A stretch of DNA of 64,000 nucleotides, taken from an uncultured Gammaproteobacteria bacterium. Its GTDB lineage: Bacteria > Pseudomonadota > Gammaproteobacteria > UBA6429 > Thiohalophilaceae. The number at the start of each line of letters is the position of its first letter. Within the stretch, counting starts at the first letter, position 1. Of this stretch, positions 16,954 to 25,705 are shown one piece after another. The position numbers and the translations under genes were made by a program. Below the pieces are notes generated by a model that was not told where the DNA came from, did no database searches, and saw only the letters and a list, made by a program, of their open reading frames with translations. The DNA is taken from contig CALBTB010000005.1 of NCBI GenBank assembly GCA_937967995.1, positions 241,413 through 305,412 of the forward strand, written 5' to 3'.

Positions 16954-18576
16954 TTACCTGCGAGGCCAGGCGGAAAGTAACATGATAAGACCGACTCCAC
17001 CGAGTATCCATGAATACAGCGGTAGTGAGCCAGACAGAATAACAGCAGATAAAACAAACCCGCTACCGGTGATTGCAGCATAGTTGCGCCGATTGGCATG
17101 GCGAATTTCCTGCTTGATCTCGTTTAACTGATTGTCGTCCAGTTTATATTCCAGCTCGCCTTTCTTGGCTTTATCCAGTACTTCAAAGAAAAGATTCGGC
17201 AGTTTTGGCAGGCGCTCCGCCCACATGGGCGCGTTTTCCTTTAAATGACGCAATAAAGAGCGCGGTCCAATCTGTTCCGCCATCCAGCGTTCAAGAAACG
17301 GTTTGGCGGTCTTCCACAGATCCAGTTCCGGGTAAAGTTGTCTTCCCAGTCCTTCAATATTGAGCAGGGTCTTCTGTAATAACACCAGTTGTGGCTGCAC
17401 TTCCATATTAAAGCGACGTGCAACCTGAAACAGGCGTAACAATAACTGCCCAAAGGAGATTTCCTTTAACGGTTTGTCAAAGATCGGTTCGCAGACAGTG
17501 CGTATCGCTGCTTCAAATTCATCGACACGTGTTTCTTTTGCGACCCAGCCGGAGTCGATGTGTAACTGGGCAACGCGACGATAATCACGATTAAAAAAGG
17601 CCAGAAAGTTTTCCGCCAGATAGCGCTGGTCGGTTGCATTGAGTGTGCCCATGATGCCGAAGTCGACGGCGATATATTTGCCGTCTTCGGAAACAAAAAT
17701 ATTGCCTGGATGCATGTCGGCGTGAAAAAAGCTGTCACGAAAAACCTGGGTAAAGAAAATCTCTACGCCGTTTTCCGCCAGGGTTTTTAAATTAATGCCG
17801 GCCGCCTTCAGTGCATCGATATTGCTGATGGGAATACCATGAATGCGCTCCATAACCATGACATTCTGGCGCGTATAATCCCAGTAAATTTCCGGCACAT
17901 AGATGATGTCGGCATCGCGAAAATTGCGTCGTAGCTGGGATGCGTTGGCGGCTTCGCGCATCAGGTCCAGTTCATCGAGCAGGGTCTTTTCAAATTCCGC
18001 CACAATCTCTGTCGGGCGCAGACGCTTGCCGGGTTCCCAGTGACGTTGTACGTTTGCGGCAATCAGGTATAACAGACTGATATCACGCTGAATCACCGGC
18101 AGGATATTTGGTCGTAAGACTTTTACCACCACTTTTTTACCGTCATGCAACACGGCGCCATGTACCTGGGCAATTGACGCGGAAGCAAACGGTGTCGGTT
18201 CAAATGTCTGGAAAATTTCGTTAATCGACTGGCCGTAAGCCTTCTCGATAATTCGGCGTGAAACATCATCCGGAAAGGGCGGAACCTGGTCCTGCAGACG
18301 GGTCAGTTCGATGGCGACATCGTCCGGTAACAGGTCGCGCCGGGTGGAAATGATTTGCCCGAATTTGACGAATATCGGGCCCAGTTCCTCCAGCGCGCGC
18401 CGAATGCGGACACCGCGCGGAGGTCGCTGGCGAGGCAGCCAGTTCCAGGGCAGGGTGTACTGAATCCAGCGGATCGGCTTGAAAATGCGGCTGCCGAGCA
18501 GCAATTCATCCAGGCCATGGCGTACCAGCACCCAGCCGATGAAAAAAAGACGTAGAAATTGTCGTACAGGTAACAT
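16954..18576 (-). CDS. ubiB: Ubiquinone biosynthesis accessory kinase-like UbiB
   Basis: 540 residues from the ATG at 18576, preceded by AAGTAGG; an in-frame TTG at 18597 adds seven residues. ABC1/ADCK atypical kinase family: the KxGQ motif in PIFVKFGQIISTR, the Ala-rich loop replacement ASASIAQVHGAV, catalytic Lys in VVVKVLRP, the ExD motif LLDELDLMREA and metal-binding VDFG. Two C-terminal transmembrane helices anchor it at the inner membrane. It supports coenzyme Q synthesis, perhaps by ATP-driven extraction of precursors. Here it is detached from ubiE/ubiJ. Confidence 0.95.
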   Translation of the reverse strand: MLPVRQFLRLFFIGWVLVRHGLDELLLGSRIFKPIRWIQYTLPWNWLPRQRPPRGVRIRRALEELGPIFVKFGQIISTRRDLLPDDVAIELTRLQDQVPPFPDDVSRRIIEKAYGQSINEIFQTFEPTPFASASIAQVHGAVLHDGKKVVVKVLRPNILPVIQRDISLLYLIAANVQRHWEPGKRLRPTEIVAEFEKTLLDELDLMREAANASQLRRNFRDADIIYVPEIYWDYTRQNVMVMERIHGIPISNIDALKAAGINLKTLAENGVEIFFTQVFRDSFFHADMHPGNIFVSEDGKYIAVDFGIMGTLNATDQRYLAENFLAFFNRDYRRVAQLHIDSGWVAKETRVDEFEAAIRTVCEPIFDKPLKEISFGQLLLRLFQVARRFNMEVQPQLVLLQKTLLNIEGLGRQLYPELDLWKTAKPFLERWMAEQIGPRSLLRHLKENAPMWAERLPKLPNLFFEVLDKAKKGELEYKLDDNQLNEIKQEIRHANRRNYAAITGSGFVLSAVILSGSLPLYSWILGGVGLIMLLSAWPRR

Positions 18577-18593
18577 GGGGCCTACTTTAACAT

Positions 18594-19022
18594 TCAATCC
18601 GGCTTGCGGATCACCACGGTGCGGGCAAGTTTGTCATGAAAGCCCTGTTTGCGCCTGTCCCAACCGACCCACATCAGGCCCAGAAATAACGGCAGGCAGG
18701 AAACATAATAACCCAGGTAACGGACGATTAATTGCCATTTACTGGGTGGCCCGAGGGTGTCGGCATCAACAATGATCGCGCCGATGACCATCTTGCCGGG
18801 TGTCGCCGATTTATATATCCAGAACAGAATCACTGCCACGAACGGTAAGCCGTAAGCCACGATACTGTAAATCACAAACAGCACGGTATTGTCGCGGACA
18901 GGCAGGTAATCGGAAAACACAATCAACAGGATTGGCAGGATCACCGTGGAGATCGCGGCGGTATCCACAAATGCGGCCGCCACGCGTAACCAGAAACCTA
19001 TGTACTCCGGTTTATCGGTCAA
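18594..19022 (-). CDS. RDD-family membrane protein
   Basis: 142 residues, RDD domain: GFWLRVAAAFVDTAAI at the start (Arg and Asp conserved), helices at about 16-36 and 48-66, then the SATPGKMVIGAIIVDADTLGPPS block and a third helix near 105-122. The C-terminal segment DRRKQGFHDKLARTVVIRKPD is characteristic. Small RDD proteins are of unknown function; some are ion antiporters. It immediately precedes ubiB on the same strand. Confidence 0.85.
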   Translation of the reverse strand: MTDKPEYIGFWLRVAAAFVDTAAISTVILPILLIVFSDYLPVRDNTVLFVIYSIVAYGLPFVAVILFWIYKSATPGKMVIGAIIVDADTLGPPSKWQLIVRYLGYYVSCLPLFLGLMWVGWDRRKQGFHDKLARTVVIRKPD

Positions 19023-19566
19023 AACAGGCCTTGTTCGAACTGATGACGACGATCAATAAAATCAGCTCGATCACGACGGCGATCAGTCCACCGGACATCA
19101 TGAACAGTGCAACCGAGCTGAGCGCATTGGTGGCCACCACAACTTTGGTGATACCCAGCGCGATGCTCAACACAAACGCAATATAAATCATCGGAATCGA
19201 TCGTCGTCGTAATTGCAGGAACCAGATGGCGGCAAGCAGATAAAATCCATTGACCACTAAACTCAGAATTCCCGATACGACCAGCCAGGATTTATACCAT
19301 TCCGGAAAATCAAACAGCTTTTCGAACATATCGAACATTTTGAGTACAGATTCCTGCGTCTGGCGCGCGGCCGGATCGGTCGGCTGGGGTGAATCTTCAA
19401 TTTGCTTGCGGAATCCTTCAGTTGTGGCTTCGAACATCTGTTTCTGGAAATCCACCATGTGCGGCATCATGATTTCCTGTGCCCCGTTCAGAATGCCGAA
19501 GCTGCTGAAAATAATGGCGATGACGGCGACGACCGTCACCCATGTTGGTTTTTTTTCTGATGACAT
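19012..19566 (-). CDS. Conserved hypothetical four-helix membrane protein
   Basis: 184 residues from the ATG at 19566 (MSSEKKPTW); eight more codons upstream from 19590 are possible. Four predicted transmembrane helices lie at about 10-28, 92-118, 126-146 and 154-176. A polar loop of about 60 residues, rich in Gln, Met and Phe, follows the first helix and is probably extracytoplasmic. No recognisable motif. It overlaps the start of the RDD gene by 11 bases and is likely co-transcribed with RDD-ubiB-lipoprotein. Confidence 0.6.
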   Translation of the reverse strand: MSSEKKPTWVTVVAVIAIIFSSFGILNGAQEIMMPHMVDFQKQMFEATTEGFRKQIEDSPQPTDPAARQTQESVLKMFDMFEKLFDFPEWYKSWLVVSGILSLVVNGFYLLAAIWFLQLRRRSIPMIYIAFVLSIALGITKVVVATNALSSVALFMMSGGLIAVVIELILLIVVISSNKACFDR

Positions 19567-19631
19567 GCTAACCGGTCTCCCTGTTAGCAAATAGTATAGC
19601 GTCTCAGGTGAGCAGGTTAAATCGGCCGGTT

Positions 19632-20525
19632 TTAATTGCGGCGTGAGACGAAAACCAGATCCTCGGGAAAATACGCCAGGCGTATTTTGCTGCCCTGAAT
19701 CTCGACAAGGTTATCGAGGTGGGTCATGTTCCATTCCGGTCGTGTCCAGACCAGATCGTTCTCACTGCGCTCATCCAGCCAGTCCTTGAATTCCCGATGA
19801 CGGAACACCGGGTTTTCCTTGTGGTAATCCGTGATACGACGAAACAGCTTTGGATAGATTGTATACAATTCCTCGATGCCATCCGGTTTACGCACATCGA
19901 CCCAGGTATTGGTCCAGTCATACGACCAGACACCGGCACCTTCATATATGGCCTCAAGCGCTGCATCGCGCAGCGGTTCGCGAATCGTGCTATAGAGCGT
20001 GTCGTAAAAGAGGGGATAAACCAGTCCGCGACGCAGGAGTTTATAATTCAGACTGACTTTCAGCAGCGGTTTTCTGAGATATTGCCAGCTACCATTGGTG
20101 AGGCTGGTGGTGCCGGCATAGACAAATGAAACCGGGCGCCCATGTACATCGAGCTGTTTGCTCAGGATGTAACCTTTCTGGCCATCATTTGCCGGGGGCA
20201 GCACCCGATACCCATCGGCCTTGTATGTTACCGGGTTCATCCCGAACTGCCCGGTCAGGTAGTCGCGCGACTGTTCGGCTAACGGGCTGGGCTGGCGTGT
20301 ACCGCCATAATGGATTTCGGTGGCATCGATCCCTTCAAAGCGCAAATTCAGACTGCCGATATGGGTTAGCCGGTAAGGGCGCCCGACCTGCTCCAGGTCG
20401 TCCAGATGTGAGGGGTTCGACGGACGAAAATGAATGGAATCGCCATCCGGCTGAAACGAAGTGGGGTTACCGGCGGCACTGCGGCCGGTAATATGAAACG
20501 TGCCCTTGATCAGTTTGTATGGCAT
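19632..20525 (-). CDS. Protein with a possible staphylococcal-nuclease-like N-domain
   Basis: 297 residues, no signal peptide. Residues about 52-95 (GSLNLRFEGIDATEIHYGG, later QPSPLAEQSRDYL) resemble the SNase active-site strand and loop: Arg, then G-I-D-x-x-E, then a Q-P...A-x-x-(S/R) helix. The SNase Arg/Asp/Glu positions look present, but Thr41 of SNase is Ala. The rest (about 130-297) matches nothing I recognise and includes Trp/Tyr-rich segments (GVWSYDWTNTWVDVRKPDG). Possibly a nucleic-acid or phosphodiester hydrolase; the function is not established. Divergent from the small HNH gene at 20615. Confidence 0.6.
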   Translation of the reverse strand: MPYKLIKGTFHITGRSAAGNPTSFQPDGDSIHFRPSNPSHLDDLEQVGRPYRLTHIGSLNLRFEGIDATEIHYGGTRQPSPLAEQSRDYLTGQFGMNPVTYKADGYRVLPPANDGQKGYILSKQLDVHGRPVSFVYAGTTSLTNGSWQYLRKPLLKVSLNYKLLRRGLVYPLFYDTLYSTIREPLRDAALEAIYEGAGVWSYDWTNTWVDVRKPDGIEELYTIYPKLFRRITDYHKENPVFRHREFKDWLDERSENDLVWTRPEWNMTHLDNLVEIQGSKIRLAYFPEDLVFVSRRN

Positions 20526-20614
20526 AACGACTCCTTATATATCCGGGCTATAACCAGTTTTACCGTGCAGGGCTTAAAATTCGTTTACACTTCAGCCTGT
20601 TAAACAGGATGACG

Positions 20615-20914
20615 ATGAATCGCAAACAAATCCAGAAAATCGGTACATGCCCATGCTGCGGTCGACGCAGTCGCCTCACGTTTCATCACCTGATTCCTCG
20701 TAAGCTGCATCGTCGTACCCGTTTCAAAAAGCAGTATACAAAGTCGCAACTGAACGAGGGCATCTTTATTTGCCGACTTTGTCACAACGGAATTCATGAT
20801 CGCTATACCGAAATGCAGCTGGCGAAACAGTTTAGCAGCCTGGAATCCCTGACCAGTGATGCGCTGTTAAAGAAGCATTTCGACTGGGTGGCGCGGCAAA
20901 AACGCCAGCTTTGA
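20615..20914 (+). CDS. Small HNH-type zinc protein
   Basis: 99 residues from the ATG at 20615, placed 6 bases after AGGA; an ATG two codons earlier has no SD. The HNH/treble-clef signature is visible: CPCCGRR, then LTFHHLIPRKLHRR, then an Asn in LNEGIFICRLCHNGIHD. Two CxxC pairs would hold structural zinc; the HH...N...H set could be the catalytic betabetaalpha-metal site. Free-standing HNH proteins of this size occur widely in Proteobacteria without phage context. Nothing nearby suggests an intron or prophage. Confidence 0.78.
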   Translation: MNRKQIQKIGTCPCCGRRSRLTFHHLIPRKLHRRTRFKKQYTKSQLNEGIFICRLCHNGIHDRYTEMQLAKQFSSLESLTSDALLKKHFDWVARQKRQL

Positions 20915-21010
20915 TTCGATCCCCTATCTTTAAGAAGGGCATGCCGAATTCCGTTTCCTGTGCTATTACATAGCTGGGCTAATCGATTTGTCAGGTTGGA
21001 GGGTGCTGGC

Positions 21011-22534
21011 TTGGCAAAACATTCTTATCATTTATTCATTTATGCGCTGACCATTTTCCTGTCGTCAGGGCTGCTTATGGTGCTGGAAATAGCAGCGGGC
21101 AGGCTGATTGCACCTTATGTTGGCGTCTCTATTTTTACATGGACATCCATTATCGGCGTGATTCTGGCGGGCCTGGCTTTGGGCAACTGGCTGGGAGGCG
21201 TGTGGGCGGACCGCGGTGCCGGTGAAAAACAGGCGGGCATCATACTGGTCGCCGCCGGGCTGGCCTGTCTGACCATTTTGTTTCTGCTGACGCTGGTCGC
21301 GGCCTATGTGCAGCGGCAGTCAATCAGTTTACTCAGTGCCAGTTTTATCTACGTGGCGAGCCTGTTCTTTGTTCCGGCCATGCTGATTGGTATGGTGACA
21401 CCATTACTGACAACATTATCACTCAGGCTCAACAATCGAACCGGCCATGTGGTGGGTATGCTACATGCACTCGCCGCCATGGGCAGCATCGTCGGTACCT
21501 TTATAACGGGTTACTGGCTTATTCAGTATTTTGGTACCTACGCGGTCATCACCAGCAGCGGCGTGTTATTTTTTATTCTCGCCATTCCTTTTGTTCGGCG
21601 CGAGGCACTGCGTACTGTCACCGCCCTGCTGGTCATCAGCCTGAGCATGGTGTTTCTGACCTATCATCGACAGGGCTATGCGCGACCCTGTGATGCCGAG
21701 AGTCAGTACTTCTGTATTCGAGTCATCGATGTTAATGAAGAAACTTCACCGGGAACCACCACAGCCATGATTCTGGATCATCTGTTACATGGTATTAATC
21801 ACAAACAGTCTCCGGAATTAATTGTGTCACCGTATGTGCATGCCATGGATGAGCTTGTGCATCTGGCATTGCAGTCGCGGGTGTCAAGTGGGCATTACTT
21901 CTTTGCCGGTGGCGGCAGTTATACACAACCGCGCGCACTACTGGCCAGGTATCCGGACAGCCAGATTGTCGTGGCAGAAATCGATCCGCGGGTTACACAC
22001 ATGGCCCAGACGCGCATGGATGTCGATGTGAATCACATGCAGATACAGCATATTGATGCGCGTGTTGCACTACAACAATGGCAGGGCAAACCGTTTGATG
22101 CCATCATCGGTGATGTGTTTCATGATGTCGCCATCCCTTATCACCTCACGACAAAAGAATATGCGCGACTAATCAAATCCAGATTACATCCGCAGGGAAT
22201 TTATGTCTTAAACGTGGTGGATTCTCATCCGGACCCACTACTGGTCAAGGCACTGTACAAAACACTGAAACAGGAATTTTCCCATGTCGCGATCTGGCTT
22301 GAAGACCTGCCCTATCCAGGCGGGCGACTAACGTATGTCCTCAGTGCGGCAAATACAAAAATGTTTCCAACGCAGTTAGAGGCGCAGGCGGGTTTTGAGC
22401 GTCGCTGGAATAACCAGACCGATGTGTTGATGACACGCTACACGGCCCTGCAAGACGTGCCGTTACTCACCGATAATTTTGTGCCGGTCGAAAGACTGAT
22501 TGCGGGCCTGATTACGACACGGCTGGGGCGTTAG
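21011..22534 (+). CDS. Membrane-fused spermidine-synthase-like protein
   Basis: 507 residues from the TTG at 21011, which has a strong SD (GGAGGG at 20998-21003); an in-frame GTG at 20960 adds 17 residues. The N-terminal half (about 10-235) has six to eight transmembrane helices of the MFS-like module that precedes some spermidine synthase domains. The C-terminal half is a Rossmann methyltransferase-type fold (FFAGGGSYTQPR, VVAEIDPRVTHMA, AIIGDVFHDVAIPYHLTTKEY). The Asp residues that bind polyamine in true SpeE are only partly visible, so the substrate is uncertain. Convergent with the GGCT gene. Confidence 0.8.
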   Translation: MAKHSYHLFIYALTIFLSSGLLMVLEIAAGRLIAPYVGVSIFTWTSIIGVILAGLALGNWLGGVWADRGAGEKQAGIILVAAGLACLTILFLLTLVAAYVQRQSISLLSASFIYVASLFFVPAMLIGMVTPLLTTLSLRLNNRTGHVVGMLHALAAMGSIVGTFITGYWLIQYFGTYAVITSSGVLFFILAIPFVRREALRTVTALLVISLSMVFLTYHRQGYARPCDAESQYFCIRVIDVNEETSPGTTTAMILDHLLHGINHKQSPELIVSPYVHAMDELVHLALQSRVSSGHYFFAGGGSYTQPRALLARYPDSQIVVAEIDPRVTHMAQTRMDVDVNHMQIQHIDARVALQQWQGKPFDAIIGDVFHDVAIPYHLTTKEYARLIKSRLHPQGIYVLNVVDSHPDPLLVKALYKTLKQEFSHVAIWLEDLPYPGGRLTYVLSAANTKMFPTQLEAQAGFERRWNNQTDVLMTRYTALQDVPLLTDNFVPVERLIAGLITTRLGR

Positions 22535-23049
22535 TAATCCTTCATTCGGGCGATTAACGCCATTCTGTCCTGATGGCGTTGTGCATTCGGATCCGGCATG
22601 GTGGTGCTGGTATCGAGGTGCTGAATATACTGTTCGGGAAAATTCAGGTAACGGGCACCGAGAAGTACCAGCTCCTTGTACCAGTGATACGGTAATATGT
22701 CAGTCGTGATGTGCGTGTCCTGCGCAATGTAGGTAAAACAGTGAAATTCCTGCTGCCCGGTTGTCACACTGATGTCGCAGCATGCGTAACCTTCACCTTC
22801 ATACTCATCCAGAACCGGTTTGTGGGTCGCGTCCATCGTGTAAATGGCGCCATAGGCCTGATCTTGTTCATATCCGGTATGAAATAAATTACATTTGGTT
22901 GACTGGTCATCACTGAGTTTATGAAACAGGACACGGTATCCTTGAATAGCGCTGGTTGTGATAAGTTGGGCAGACGGAATGCGTTCCTGCAGGCGCACAG
23001 GATGCAGGTTGGAGCCGTAACAGAAATAATGCAGGGTATGTGGTGTCAT
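22531..23049 (-). CDS. Gamma-glutamylcyclotransferase-like protein
   Basis: 172 residues. The GGCT/AIG2 fold entry motif YFCYGSNLHPVRLQERIP binds the gamma-glutamyl group, and the catalytic Glu is expected in LDEYEGEGYACCDI. Members cleave gamma-glutamyl amino acids or peptides to 5-oxoproline. The ATG overlaps the stop of the LysE-type gene by 4 bases, suggesting co-expression with an amino-acid exporter. The stop overlaps the convergent spermidine-synthase-like gene. Confidence 0.85.
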   Translation of the reverse strand: MTPHTLHYFCYGSNLHPVRLQERIPSAQLITTSAIQGYRVLFHKLSDDQSTKCNLFHTGYEQDQAYGAIYTMDATHKPVLDEYEGEGYACCDISVTTGQQEFHCFTYIAQDTHITTDILPYHWYKELVLLGARYLNFPEQYIQHLDTSTTMPDPNAQRHQDRMALIARMKDY

Positions 23050-23672
23050 GAGCCGATGATCAGGTACAGACCTATCAGGATCATGATACTTCCGGCGAAC
23101 TGATTCAAGCGCTGTCCGTAATGTTGATGAGTAATAATACGTGCCGCACGATCCGCGGCAATGGCATAAGCGACCTTGGGTAGACCAACGGCAAAAAAGG
23201 CAATGAAAACAATCACCATGGTATCGAATACGGACATGATGGAGAGATTAAGGAAAGCCGGAAAGAAACCAAGATAGAACAGGATGGCTTTCTGGTCAGC
23301 CAGCGTGATGAGTAATCCTGATGCAAAACTGGCAAAACGGGAGGTGGCTACATCAGAAGTTGGAAGGTCGGAAGATACCGGGCGGCGCCACAGGACGATA
23401 CCCAGCCAGATCAGGTACATGCCACCAAGATACCTGACCAGTGTGAAATGTTCACCAAGCAAGTCGGACAACAGGGTAAGGCCATAAATCGCAATGAGTA
23501 TAAAAAGAATATCACCCGCCACAATCCCCAGGCTGGTGAGTAAACCGTGTGACAGACCGTAACTCACCGAACGCGCAGCGACCGTTAACGTGCTCACGCT
23601 GGGAATAGCAGCCCCGACCAGCATCACACCAGCCAGGGCGATAAGATGCTCGAGCTGTAAATCTAATGGCAA
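23046..23672 (-). CDS. LysE-family amino-acid exporter
   Basis: 208 residues with six predicted helices. Conserved LysE/RhtB features are the N-terminal GAAIPSVSTLTVAARSVSYGLSHGLLTSLGIVAGD block (P-S-V-S in place of the usual P-G-P), LGGMYLIWLGI and the SGLLITLADQKAILFYLGFFPAF block. Proteins of this family export Lys, Arg, Thr or homoserine lactones; the substrate is unknown here. The start appears to be TTG at 23672 with no clear SD. It is coupled to the GGCT gene. Confidence 0.85.
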   Translation of the reverse strand: MPLDLQLEHLIALAGVMLVGAAIPSVSTLTVAARSVSYGLSHGLLTSLGIVAGDILFILIAIYGLTLLSDLLGEHFTLVRYLGGMYLIWLGIVLWRRPVSSDLPTSDVATSRFASFASGLLITLADQKAILFYLGFFPAFLNLSIMSVFDTMVIVFIAFFAVGLPKVAYAIAADRAARIITHQHYGQRLNQFAGSIMILIGLYLIIGS

Positions 23673-23681
23673 TGTGAATAT

Positions 23682-24410
23682 CTAAAGATTTATTTGGGCT
23701 AACAAATCAGTTAATGCAGCAGAGAGATGTTTAGAAAAACTTTCCTCTAAGTTGTTTCGTTGAGACTCAGTCAGCTCAAATTTTTTATCTGCATTAACTA
23801 CAAGCTTGACGATATATTGATCATGATAACGCTCTGAGGCTGACACAGATCGTTCAACAATTGTGTCCATAGTTCTGGTATCAATTATCTGAATAGTGGC
23901 GATCCCGAACGATCTTGTTTCAGCAGCAGTCCTATTTACAACGCCATATCCTTCGGCGTGAATATACGCATGTGATGGAACACCGAGGGATATCTTGAAT
24001 TCAAGTTTGACAATTCCTATGCCATCATAAACTAAAATTATAGTATCAAGATTATTTTCACTAGCGAGATTTTTTAAGATAGAGTCTAGGGCACCAGACC
24101 TATCCTGTCTTATTTCCTTACGATAATGGTTATTCAAAATAAGTTGTTTTACCCGATAATGCTTAGATTTAAGGTGATTTACAGTAATATTATATAGTTC
24201 TTTCCTGTAATTCGATGAATTCATATCGTACGTTACTAGTTTTCTTGTGAAGGGTGAAACATAACCGATAACAAATTCATCGTGTAATAGGACAGCTACG
24301 CCTACATTTTTTATTTTACTTTTATGAATATCAGTCAATTCAGTGCTAGTAGTGGCACATCCAGGAAAAAATGAAACAACAACCAGTAGAAAAACATTTC
24401 TAAGTCGCAT
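23682..24410 (-). CDS. Hypothetical lipoprotein
   Basis: 242 residues from the ATG at 24410, 6 bases after GGAG; an ATG four codons earlier lacks an SD. The signal peptide ends in a lipobox-like PGC at residue 18, so it is probably lipidated. The mature domain has alternating beta/alpha character with no motif I recognise. Base composition is clearly more AT-rich than the flanks (TTA, ATA and AAT codons), marking the left part of an accessory patch. A 9-base gap separates it from the LysE-type gene. Confidence 0.68.
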   Translation of the reverse strand: MRLRNVFLLVVVSFFPGCATTSTELTDIHKSKIKNVGVAVLLHDEFVIGYVSPFTRKLVTYDMNSSNYRKELYNITVNHLKSKHYRVKQLILNNHYRKEIRQDRSGALDSILKNLASENNLDTIILVYDGIGIVKLEFKISLGVPSHAYIHAEGYGVVNRTAAETRSFGIATIQIIDTRTMDTIVERSVSASERYHDQYIVKLVVNADKKFELTESQRNNLEESFSKHLSAALTDLLAQINL

Positions 24411-24447
24411 TTTCAACTCCATAAGTATGTTTAATTAAACATTAATC

Positions 24448-24837
24448 TTAAAGTTTTTGATTGAGACTTTTACCAGATTTAATGAAAAGCACCTTCATTA
24501 AAACGACACCGACAAAAACCACGATGGAAGAAACAGCCAGTACCGGGTCTATCGCTTTTTCGCTGACGAATTTGCCGTAATATAAAAACAGGCCGACCAG
24601 CAACACGAGAGTACCGATTTGGTGAATATAAAACTGTAGTCTTGATAAAGTGCTGTTTGAATTGGTTAACCACAGTTTGTGGCAAAGTCCGTAAATAAAT
24701 GACACGACAAAACCCAGTAACATGATATGTGCATGTGTAACCAGTTGGCCGTGGTTTTTAGATGCTGCCATGAATATGCCTAATGCCAGCCCGAGAATCG
24801 CATAACCCAATGCGGTCATGACAAATTTTCTATCCAT
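24448..24837 (-). CDS. Four-helix membrane protein resembling a heme-copper oxidase subunit I fragment
   Basis: 129 residues, four predicted transmembrane helices (about 5-24, 36-54, 66-86 and 97-115). The second helix carries THAHIMLLGFVVSFIYGLCHKLW and the third starts with His (YIHQIGTL), a spacing like the H-x-H-N/M-x-x-x-G motif of cbb3/NorB-type proteins. Such small stand-alone proteins are found in gammaproteobacteria and their role is unclear. Histidines could bind heme, but this is inference. It lies in the AT-rich accessory patch. Confidence 0.65.
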   Translation of the reverse strand: MDRKFVMTALGYAILGLALGIFMAASKNHGQLVTHAHIMLLGFVVSFIYGLCHKLWLTNSNSTLSRLQFYIHQIGTLVLLVGLFLYYGKFVSEKAIDPVLAVSSIVVFVGVVLMKVLFIKSGKSLNQKL

Positions 24838-24971
24838 TTTAACCCCCTTTTTATTATTAAGGATAGAGAATTTATAATATAGCTATACGATTAATCAATA
24901 GGAAATAATTTGTATATCTAACAAAAGGATACAGTGACAAATTTATGAAGCCTGAATGGTGTTTGAAAACA

Positions 24972-25022
24972 TCGGTATTTGCAGATGACTGATCAGGCTA
25001 AATCAGCCATCTGAAATACCGA
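24972..25022. repeat. Long perfect-type hairpin in the accessory patch
   Basis: TCGGTATTT-g-CAGATG-a-CTGAT pairs with ATCAG-c-CATCTG-AAATACCGA around an 8-base loop, giving about 20 bp with one bulge and one mismatch. It lies 65 bases past the stop of the charged repeat protein and may stop transcription there, but the following T-run is short. Confidence 0.6.
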
Positions 25023-25086
25023 AGCGGGATGGATTAGTCATCATCCCTTTTGTTTTTTTCCATTTGTCTTTATGCTGTTTGCGCTT

Positions 25087-25497
25087 TTATTTCATTTTCT
25101 CGCGGTGTTTCTCTCTCATTTCTTCACGATGCTCGCGCTCTTCTTCCATTTCTTCGCGGTGCTTTTCTCGCATCTCTTTGCGATGTTCATGCTCTTCTTC
25201 CATTTCTTCGCGATGCTTCTCTCTCATCTCTTTGCGATGCTCGCGCTCATCTTCCATGTCTTCACGATGCTTCTCTCTTATCTCTTTGCGATGCTCGCGT
25301 TTTTCTTCCATTCTTTCACGGCGCTTTTCTTCCATCTCCTCACGACGTTCACGCTCATCTTTCATTCTTTCACGATGTTTTTCTCGCATTTCCTCACGGT
25401 AGTCTTCACCACGATCAGGCGAGTCTGCCAGCGCAATGGATGAAGCAGAAATAAAATAAGAAGCGCATAATAAACACAATAATTTTGCTGGTTTCAT
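25087..25497 (-). CDS. Exported charged repeat protein (ER/K-type helix)
   Basis: 136 residues: signal peptide 1-24 (cleavage near ALA-DS), then about 105 residues made almost only of Glu, Arg, Lys, His, Met and Asp. From residue 32 it consists of six 18-residue units (32-49, 50-67, 68-85, 86-103, 104-121, 122-136). The central ones read EHRKEMREKHREEMEEER with few changes. The i to i+4 Glu-Arg/Lys pattern predicts a very stable single alpha helix rather than a coiled coil, since hydrophobic a/d positions are nearly absent. Function unknown; a periplasmic spacer, metal or polyanion buffer, or CpxP/Spy-like role are possibilities. Confidence 0.75.
   Translation of the reverse strand: MKPAKLLCLLCASYFISASSIALADSPDRGEDYREEMREKHRERMKDERERREEMEEKRRERMEEKREHRKEIREKHREDMEDEREHRKEMREKHREEMEEEHEHRKEMREKHREEMEEEREHREEMREKHREKMK
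25090..25404 (-). repeat. Tandem 54-bp coding repeat
   Basis: Six consecutive 54-bp units encode the 18-residue repeats of the charged exported protein. The three units nearest the 3' end are almost identical at DNA level, the 5' ones are diverged, so array length probably changes by slippage or recombination. Confidence 0.85.
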
Positions 25498-25705
25498 AAT
25501 ATTACCCTGTAAACGATTAAAATTGGCTTGTTAGTCTAGCTAGAGCAAGATGAACAAGTTATGAATCTGGCTTGGTTAACTCTCAAGGCTACAGGGATTA
25601 TGGTGCCCTGTGCCGTGTATCGAACAGGAATACTGGTCAGATTTGACAATATTTGTAATTTGATGGGTTCTATAGACGTTATCCGGATAAACGCATGGAT
25701 ACCAG

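Noticed and set aside
25090..25404. Regular 54-bp repeats as a CRISPR array
   Set aside because: Repeats are directly joined with no unique spacers, are in frame and code for protein, and no cas genes are present.
25064..25443. Long plus-strand reading frames across the charged repeat gene
   Set aside because: They are artefacts of the 54-bp repeat read in other frames (Ser/Arg/Cys or Phe/Leu-rich); only the minus frame has a start, a signal peptide and charged helix design.
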